Notes under the pieces: generated by a model
What the model was told of the DNA's origin: nothing
Databases searched by the model: none
Seen by the model: only the letters and a program-made list of their open reading frames with translations
Shown: positions 5,352-9,876 of the stretch, piece after piece
How positions within the stretch are numbered: the first letter of the stretch is position 1
Layout of the letters: every line of letters begins with the position of its first letter
NCBI GenBank assembly: GCA_013203365.1
Contig: JABMQG010000004.1
Coordinates: 1-9,876 of the forward strand
DNA length: 9,876 bases
Origin: Planctomycetota bacterium
GTDB lineage: Bacteria > Planctomycetota > Phycisphaerae > SM23-33 > FEN-1343
Direction: 5' to 3'
Made by a program: the position numbers and the translations under genes

Positions 5352-6311
5352 TCAGCCGATTATTCCTCTCAGAAGCGGGGCCACGTCCTCCTCGGTTGGC
5401 AGAAATTGCCAACCGCTCGGACGGGACGCGTAGGTACCCGCTGCCGCGGTCGCATAAAGCAAACACTGGTGCACATCTTTGGACTCAGCCAAAGCAGCCG
5501 CATAAGCCCCGTGAAAGACATCGCCGCACCCTATGGTTTCAACAGGCGAAATATCAAAGGCAGGCACTTGGTGCACCTCGTTGCTCCCGCCGCTGATGTA
5601 ATAGCAACCCCGGGAGCCGAGCGTCACTGCCGTGCAGGCCCGCACATGCATTTGGTGCAAATTGGCTAGAATATCTCGAATTTCGGTCAGACCTGTGTAG
5701 GCCGAGGCGAATTCATACGGGAGAATCAGATGATCAACAAGTGCCATCAATTCGCTTGCTCGTTTCGCATCCCGTATTTCCATATCCGCCACCGTCGGAA
5801 TGCCAAGGGCCCTGGCAAGTGCAGCAGCCCGGATGTTGCTGTCTACCCACAAGTGGTCGATAAGCAGAACCTTAGCACTGCCAATCAGCCTGCGCGTTAT
5901 GGCCTCTGCGGGTAGTGGAAGAACACCCGCAATATCAAAGAAAATATTCCGCGTATGGGCAAGGTCGTCAATGATGACAATACTGTGAACGGGCCGTGCC
6001 ATTGGGTCATGCTGAATGAATCGGCAATCAACCCCGGCCCCGGCGAGAGCGGCCTTTACTGCTCGTGACAGATCGTCATCGCCCAAGACGCCGGCGTAGG
6101 CACACCGCCTTCCAAGCCGGCACGCAGCCGCCAAAGCCGTGCCGATTACTCCCCCGAAAGTACGCGCTTTCCTCAGAACCTGCCCTTTGGAGTCGGCCAA
6201 TGGGTAGTGGTCCACGTATAGCAGATCGTCTACCGCAACCGCGCCGCTGCCGAGTATGTCAAAATCAATAGGGCTACACATTTTCGAACTCAACGACTTT
6301 TCCTGAACCAA
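5352..6311 (-). CDS. PfkB/ribokinase-family sugar kinase
   Basis: The protein is 319 residues, a normal length for PfkB kinases, which phosphorylate sugars with ATP in the cytoplasm. Seen in order: an N-terminal strand ILGSGAVAVDDL (19-30); the substrate-side signature around TFGGVIGTALAAACRLG (51-67) and VLGDDDLS (75-82); TLGSRG (230-235) in the nucleotide-binding part; and the C-terminal signature ETIGCGDVFHGAY (258-270), with the anion hole GCG and catalytic Asp264. The GDVFHGAY form resembles the YihV (sulfofructose kinase-like) branch, but the substrate cannot be assigned. Glu258 replaces the usual Asp of DTxGAGD. The start is a TTG (6309-6311) preceded by AAGGTGAG; the first ATG, ten codons inside, lacks a good site. 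It lies 43 bases after the beta-helix gene, so the two probably form an operon for uptake and activation of a released sugar. Confidence 0.9.
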   Translation of the reverse strand: MVQEKSLSSKMCSPIDFDILGSGAVAVDDLLYVDHYPLADSKGQVLRKARTFGGVIGTALAAACRLGRRCAYAGVLGDDDLSRAVKAALAGAGVDCRFIQHDPMARPVHSIVIIDDLAHTRNIFFDIAGVLPLPAEAITRRLIGSAKVLLIDHLWVDSNIRAAALARALGIPTVADMEIRDAKRASELMALVDHLILPYEFASAYTGLTEIRDILANLHQMHVRACTAVTLGSRGCYYISGGSNEVHQVPAFDISPVETIGCGDVFHGAYAAALAESKDVHQCLLYATAAAGTYASRPSGWQFLPTEEDVAPLLRGIIG

Positions 6312-6314
6312 TCT

Positions 6315-6322
6315 CTCACCTT
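6315..6322 (-). promoter_or_regulatory. Ribosome binding site supporting the TTG start of the kinase gene
   Basis: AAGGTGAG on the minus strand (6322-6315) puts its AGGTG core 5 bases before the TTG at 6311-6309. The internal ATG at 6281-6279 has no comparable site, so the TTG is preferred. Confidence 0.65.
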
Positions 6323-6354
6323 ACGATGGCGCCTGACCAATAAAGGCCGTAGCA

Positions 6355-8622
6355 CTATTGCGCCATTATGATAATGTTGTCGTAGACGACCAGACCACCG
6401 CAACGACGCAGTCCCAACAGAAATCGTACGCGTGTTGCTCCTTGTGGGGCAACGGCACTTCCCGACGCCGTGCACCAATCGAATGTTCCGTTTTGAGGAA
6501 GCTTGCCATGCATGCCGCCGTTGTCATCCTTACCCAGGATATAGCTTCGAACAATCCTCTGGCCCGTATCATTACTCCATTGAACAAGAACGATAGGACC
6601 ATCCTTGTCGGTCAGTGGTTTTAGACCCTCTCCACGGATTCTGAATGACACGTTGTAACGCGTTCCTGGCACAGTCGGGAGCGACGGGCTCAGCCAGCCG
6701 TCGGCGATGGGATGCATATCGGCAGGCTTATCGCCGGACACCTTGATTCCCATGCGTCCTTCTTCTTTATTGGCGGCTACCGGTAAATGAATCGGCAGAA
6801 TGCCAATGACATTCGCACCGCCGTTGGCCCAGAGCCTGGGAAGGTTCGGATAGGAACTGACAAGTGCCCCGCCGGTGGCACTCCAAGGGCCGTTCACGCC
6901 GTTGCCGAACGACCATGGGTCCGCATCGCCTTGACGCCAGAAATAGGGTCTCCCGCCTGCAGCACCAGAGGGTGCCATTCGCATCAACTGGACATTGCCG
7001 ACCATCGGCATCAGTTCATCAGGATGCTCCGAATACGGAACGCGGAACTTTACCAGTTCGATCTCCCGTTCCGTCGGGACGCGCTGCTGGCCGGTAGGCT
7101 CTTCACCGGTGTCCTTGAAAAAAGCATCCAAGCCCGCTTTGGCCGAATATCCTCCCTTGCCGGCCCAGGAAATAAGGCCCTGACCGGGAGCGGCGTTATA
7201 GACGTTATCCGTCAGCGTGACCATTCTATGGCCCAACAGATCGGCCTCAGACTGCATGATGAACTGCATCCCGTCGTTATCCACAAACCAATTCGAGACG
7301 AAATTATTGGCAATCATGCCTGGCCAACGGTGTCCCTCCCAAACGGACACGCCGGTTTTGTTTTTGAACACATAATTGCCCATGAACACATTTCCATGGT
7401 TGCTCCGCACACCGATGCCGGTATCGTTGCGGAAAGATGTATTGAAGGCAATCGTGTTATAGTTCATCGCCTCCTCGACGTAGATTCCTATTGAATGATC
7501 GAGGCAGGTGTTACCGTATATCGCATTGTAGAATACGCCGGTATCACCCCAAATAGCCGGGGGACCGCCCGGATGGCCAGCGTATTTCCTCGTTTCGAGG
7601 ATGACATTGTTCCGAATTGTGGAAAAGGACGCACCATTCGCCTTGAGCACACCCATGTAGTCGCCGCCGACGACGGTGGGGTTGTTTGCAGTGTGGATGA
7701 TCAGGTTATCCTCGAGCACCGAATTATTCCCCCACAAAATGGCCTGGTTGAGGCTATCTATTATCAGGTTCCTTCGCACGATGCCGGGCACGTTAACAGC
7801 ATAGAAACCTCCTGCCTGCGAGATGACGCAGTCCTCCACCACGTGCAATCCCCCGCCGCTCCAGATTTCTCTTATCCGGTTGAAATGCAGGCCGTGCAGA
7901 CGGATGTAATTGCCGTGGACGCCCCGGCCTTCATAGCGAATATCGGGTCGTCCGCTGACGGGCGGATCGAGGTAGACACCATGCTGTGTCACTTCAACCT
8001 TATGAGTGGCTGAAGGATTGCCGTCACCCGTATTAACCACTACGCGTTTACTGGCTTCATCCCACATCCAACACATGGGCGTGTTATCCGTAACTTCGTA
8101 ACTGATACGCTTCTTACTCGTAGTCCTCCAAAGCTCATCCGGACTCATGTCTTTGATTCCGCCGGAAGGATCGACACCGACAATCCTCTTCGCTTCCGTC
8201 AGACGTGTCCCATCCACAAATACCTGGCCGGGATTCTCCGCCAGCATGATAAAGAACACGTTTTTCGCGCCGGCGACGGGCTTCCATTCATCGGCTGCAA
8301 TATCACGGGTTCCATCGATGATTACTTTATCGTCGCCGAAGGCGGCGAAGGTGATGAAACGAATCTCGCTGGCATAGTAGCTGCCGCATTTCTTGACGCG
8401 CAGCGATTCACGATATGTTCCCGCCTTGATCCAAACGGTATCACCTGCCTGTGCAATGCCGGCTGCCGCACTGATCGTCTTGAATGGCTGCGAATCCGTA
8501 CCCGGATTGTCATCCGAGGCCAGTGGAGCCTTTTGGTCCACATAGTATTCCATTGCCGACAGGGGGGATACTAGCGCTAATGCTAAAGCTAAAGTGCAGA
8601 AAGCCGCTTTTCTCAAGGTCAT
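6355..8622 (-). CDS. Secreted right-handed parallel beta-helix (DUF1565-type) protein
   Basis: The protein is 755 residues from the ATG at 8622. A signal peptide is clear: basic MTLRK, a hydrophobic AAFCTLALALALVS core, and SPLSA with cleavage expected after Ala23. The mature protein opens with the DUF1565-type segment YYVDQ...DNPGTDSQPFKTI...GDTVWIKAGTY (26-70). A beta-helix follows from about 235 to 450, with repeated N-(x)-I/V turns such as RRNLIID, LEDNLII, IRNNVIL and IAFNTSF. About residues 555-755 look like a beta-sandwich resembling carbohydrate-binding modules (GTRYNVSFRIRG, then RVRFLLGLRRCGGLVVYDNIII). Such proteins bind or cleave extracellular polysaccharides; I cannot identify catalytic residues, so enzymatic activity is open. 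The start is chosen because GGAGAA lies 6 bases upstream and the signal peptide begins there; a frame extension of 12 codons to 8658 lacks both. The kinase gene follows directly. Confidence 0.9.
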   Translation of the reverse strand: MTLRKAAFCTLALALALVSPLSAMEYYVDQKAPLASDDNPGTDSQPFKTISAAAGIAQAGDTVWIKAGTYRESLRVKKCGSYYASEIRFITFAAFGDDKVIIDGTRDIAADEWKPVAGAKNVFFIMLAENPGQVFVDGTRLTEAKRIVGVDPSGGIKDMSPDELWRTTSKKRISYEVTDNTPMCWMWDEASKRVVVNTGDGNPSATHKVEVTQHGVYLDPPVSGRPDIRYEGRGVHGNYIRLHGLHFNRIREIWSGGGLHVVEDCVISQAGGFYAVNVPGIVRRNLIIDSLNQAILWGNNSVLEDNLIIHTANNPTVVGGDYMGVLKANGASFSTIRNNVILETRKYAGHPGGPPAIWGDTGVFYNAIYGNTCLDHSIGIYVEEAMNYNTIAFNTSFRNDTGIGVRSNHGNVFMGNYVFKNKTGVSVWEGHRWPGMIANNFVSNWFVDNDGMQFIMQSEADLLGHRMVTLTDNVYNAAPGQGLISWAGKGGYSAKAGLDAFFKDTGEEPTGQQRVPTEREIELVKFRVPYSEHPDELMPMVGNVQLMRMAPSGAAGGRPYFWRQGDADPWSFGNGVNGPWSATGGALVSSYPNLPRLWANGGANVIGILPIHLPVAANKEEGRMGIKVSGDKPADMHPIADGWLSPSLPTVPGTRYNVSFRIRGEGLKPLTDKDGPIVLVQWSNDTGQRIVRSYILGKDDNGGMHGKLPQNGTFDWCTASGSAVAPQGATRVRFLLGLRRCGGLVVYDNIIIMAQ

Positions 8623-8628
8623 TGTAAG

Positions 8629-8634
8629 TTCTCC
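8629..8634 (-). promoter_or_regulatory. Ribosome binding site that decides the beta-helix gene start
   Basis: GGAGAA (8634-8629) lies 6 bases before the ATG at 8622-8620 on the minus strand. It falls inside the 12-codon frame extension that begins at 8658, which argues against that longer start. Confidence 0.7.
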
Positions 8635-8674
8635 ATTCTTATGGAAAGAGGTCAACATCCGCTAGCACGTCACG

Positions 8675-8691
8675 CTATTGGCATACAATAG
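8675..8691. promoter_or_regulatory. Operator-like inverted repeat upstream of the beta-helix gene
   Basis: CTATTG-GCATA-CAATAG is a perfect 6-base inverted repeat with a 5-base centre, about 52 bases before the beta-helix start codon. It is AT-rich compared with its surroundings, as many repressor sites are. No second copy was found in the window. The size fits a dimeric regulator, but no regulator gene is visible here. Confidence 0.4.
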
Positions 8692-8699
8692 GATTTCCC

Positions 8700-8714
8700 G
8701 GGGGGCCTCCCCCC
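8700..8714. repeat. All-GC hairpin in the beta-helix leader region
   Basis: GGGGGG (8700-8705), CCT, then CCCCCC (8709-8714) form a six-base GC stem with a three-base loop. It lies about 78 bases upstream of the beta-helix start codon. No T run follows on the minus strand (GGGAAATCC comes next), so it is not a standard terminator. It may be a structured leader or a pause site. Confidence 0.45.
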
Positions 8715-8821
8715 CACCGACTCCGTCACTATACGACTTGGCCTTCAGTATACCGGTTCCCAGCTTCCCCGCCCTCGAATCCCACTTTCCCCTGGCATCG
8801 GATCGAGCCGGAGAATCACGG

Positions 8822-8845
8822 AGCCGCTTCAAGCCGAAAGCGGCT
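8822..8845 (-). terminator. Stable hairpin just after the Gfo/Idh/MocA gene
   Basis: On the minus strand AGCCGCTT (8845-8838) pairs perfectly with AAGCGGCT (8829-8822) around an 8-base loop, beginning 24 bases after the TAG stop. The following bases (CCGTGATTCTCC) are not T-rich, so it is more likely a 3'-end stabiliser or part of a Rho-dependent end than an intrinsic terminator. I see nothing else gene-like in the 8623-8869 gap. A TATACT hexamer (8752-8747) is present without a convincing -35. Confidence 0.4.
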
Positions 8846-8869
8846 GCACTTGGCCGGAAGTTGGCCCGC

Positions 8870-9876
8870 CTACATAGTGACCCATTTGGCGCCGGCCTTG
8901 GCCGACTCGACCGCCTTGTTAACAAATAGTATGCCTCGAAGACCATCGTAGACGGTTGGGAAGTTGTATTCCTCCGTTTTCATCGGCTTACCGTCGATGT
9001 GCCTGCGGATCGCCTGGGCCGCGCCGCAATATATGGTCGCGAATGCTTCCAGATATCCCTCGGGGTGACCGGTAGGCACTCGGGTGCATTCGTTAGCGGC
9101 GTCGGAAAGATACTCGCCGTGCCCACGCGTCAGAACCTGCCTTGGCTGGCCGTAACGATACAGATTCATGTAGTTCGGATTCTCCTGCTCCCAGTGGATC
9201 GCCTCCTGGGCGGTGTAGACGCGCAGCTTCAGGCCGTTCTCCTCTCCTGGGGCAACCTGACTGATGGTCATCACGCCCTTGCCGCCGCCTTTGAATCGCA
9301 GAAGAATGTTAGCGTCCTCGTCGAGCTTTCGATCCGGCAGGAAGGTGCTCGTATCGGCACACAGTTCCCTGACGGGGTCGCCGGTTACGTATTCCAACAG
9401 GTTCACGCAATGCGTGCCTACATCACCGAGCGTGCCGCCGGCGCCAGATTGGGCCGGATCAACCCGCCAAACGGCCTGCTTCTGGCCGTGCTTCTCATGT
9501 GGGAAACAAAGAAAGTCCTGGAGATACTCCACTATCACCTTTCGGACCTGACCCAGTTGCCCCGAACGGAACAGTTGGCGGGCATGGCGCACCAGTGGGT
9601 GTCCGGTGTAATTGTGCGTAAGTGCGAAGACCAGCTTGCTCTTTTCCACGATCTTAACAAGTTGCTGGGCCTCTTCCAGGCTGTAGGTCATTGGCTTGTC
9701 GCAGACAACGTGGAAGCCTGCCTGCAGGAATGTATTCGCTATGGCAAAGTGCGAGACGTTCGGTGTGACGACCGCAACAAAATCAATTCTCCGATCCGCC
9801 GGCAGTGCCGCCTCGGCCTTGGCCATCTGCTCGTAAGTGTCATAGCACCGAGCCGGATCGAGATAGAGCTGTTTGC
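8870..9876 (-). CDS. Gfo/Idh/MocA family oxidoreductase (N-terminus outside window)
   Basis: The frame is open from the right edge to a TAG at 8872-8870. Its first codons, KQLYLDPARCYDTYEQ, precede an internal Met at 9826 and fit the family (YxDYEEM region), so that Met is not the start; the nucleotide-binding GxGxxG segment and about 50-70 residues are missing. Counting from the internal Met: VVTPNVSH (19-26), the catalytic-lysine motif CDKP (Lys44), and GGTLGDVGTHCVNLLEYVTG (130-149), with the family Asp and His at 135 and 139. The C-terminus ends PTVYDGLRGILFVNKAVESAKAGAKW, typical of planctomycete and related sugar dehydrogenases. These NAD(P)-dependent enzymes oxidise sugars, sugar acids or inositol; the substrate is not predictable. 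It lies 247 bases upstream of the beta-helix gene on the same strand and likely belongs to the same carbohydrate locus. Confidence 0.93.
   Translation of the reverse strand, partial: KQLYLDPARCYDTYEQMAKAEAALPADRRIDFVAVVTPNVSHFAIANTFLQAGFHVVCDKPMTYSLEEAQQLVKIVEKSKLVFALTHNYTGHPLVRHARQLFRSGQLGQVRKVIVEYLQDFLCFPHEKHGQKQAVWRVDPAQSGAGGTLGDVGTHCVNLLEYVTGDPVRELCADTSTFLPDRKLDEDANILLRFKGGGKGVMTISQVAPGEENGLKLRVYTAQEAIHWEQENPNYMNLYRYGQPRQVLTRGHGEYLSDAANECTRVPTGHPEGYLEAFATIYCGAAQAIRRHIDGKPMKTEEYNFPTVYDGLRGILFVNKAVESAKAGAKWVTM

Noticed and set aside
6787..8013. Two long consecutive plus-strand frames (235 and 172 codons)
   Set aside because: Both are antisense to the beta-helix gene, whose signal peptide and repeats are convincing; neither frame shows a recognisable motif or a ribosome binding site.
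8623..8658. 12-codon N-terminal extension of the beta-helix protein
   Set aside because: It would place extra polar residues before a well-formed signal peptide, and the ribosome binding site GGAGAA fits the internal ATG.
8662..8946. 94-codon minus-strand frame overlapping the dehydrogenase 3' end
   Set aside because: It starts inside the conserved C-terminus of the dehydrogenase in another frame, crosses two strong hairpins, and has low-complexity Arg/Ser/Pro composition.

Overview
The window looks like a chromosomal segment of a moderately GC-rich free-living bacterium. The combination of a heparinase II/III-like lyase, a secreted DUF1565-type right-handed beta-helix protein, a YihV-like PfkB sugar kinase and a Gfo/Idh/MocA oxidoreductase ending in PTVYDGLRGI...VNKAVESAKAGAKW is typical of polysaccharide-degrading members of the PVC group, with Planctomycetota (Phycisphaerae-like) the best guess. 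That placement is inference from protein style, not from a marker tree.

All recognisable complete genes lie on the minus strand, so transcription runs from high to low coordinates. From the right edge: a Gfo/Idh/MocA dehydrogenase whose N-terminus lies outside the window (8870-9876); a 247-base gap with strong hairpins and an operator-like inverted repeat; a secreted beta-helix protein (6355-8622) followed after about 43 bases by a PfkB-family sugar kinase with a TTG start (5352-6311); a 348-base non-coding stretch with candidate promoters; the small signal recognition particle RNA (about 4906-5003); the housekeeping cluster dnaX (3323-4756), ybaB/ebfC (2936-3271) and recR (2294-2899); a 239-base gap; and a heparinase II/III-like protein without a signal peptide (222-2054). 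At the left edge an open frame on the plus strand (3-176) looks like the 3' end of a convergent gene. It is separated from the lyase gene by a strong hairpin (190-219) that can terminate transcription from both sides.

Functionally there are two layers. The core layer is dnaX (clamp loader), ybaB (nucleoid-associated protein) and recR (recombinational repair), a conserved bacterial gene order, with the SRP RNA just upstream. The accessory layer on either side is carbohydrate metabolism: an exported beta-helix protein that probably binds or cleaves a polysaccharide, a kinase and a dehydrogenase for a released sugar, and a cytoplasmic heparinase-like lyase that could act on imported uronic-acid-containing oligosaccharides. 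The substrate cannot be named from the sequence.

Three start codons differ from the longest open frames. ybaB most likely begins at a GTG (3269-3271). dnaX begins 59 codons inside its longest frame because the upstream part runs into the SRP RNA. The beta-helix gene begins 12 codons inside its frame, next to a good ribosome binding site and directly before a signal peptide. I saw no insertion sequence, CRISPR array, tRNA or rRNA. I found no clear evidence for an undescribed multi-gene system; the most interesting leftovers are regulatory structures in the gaps.
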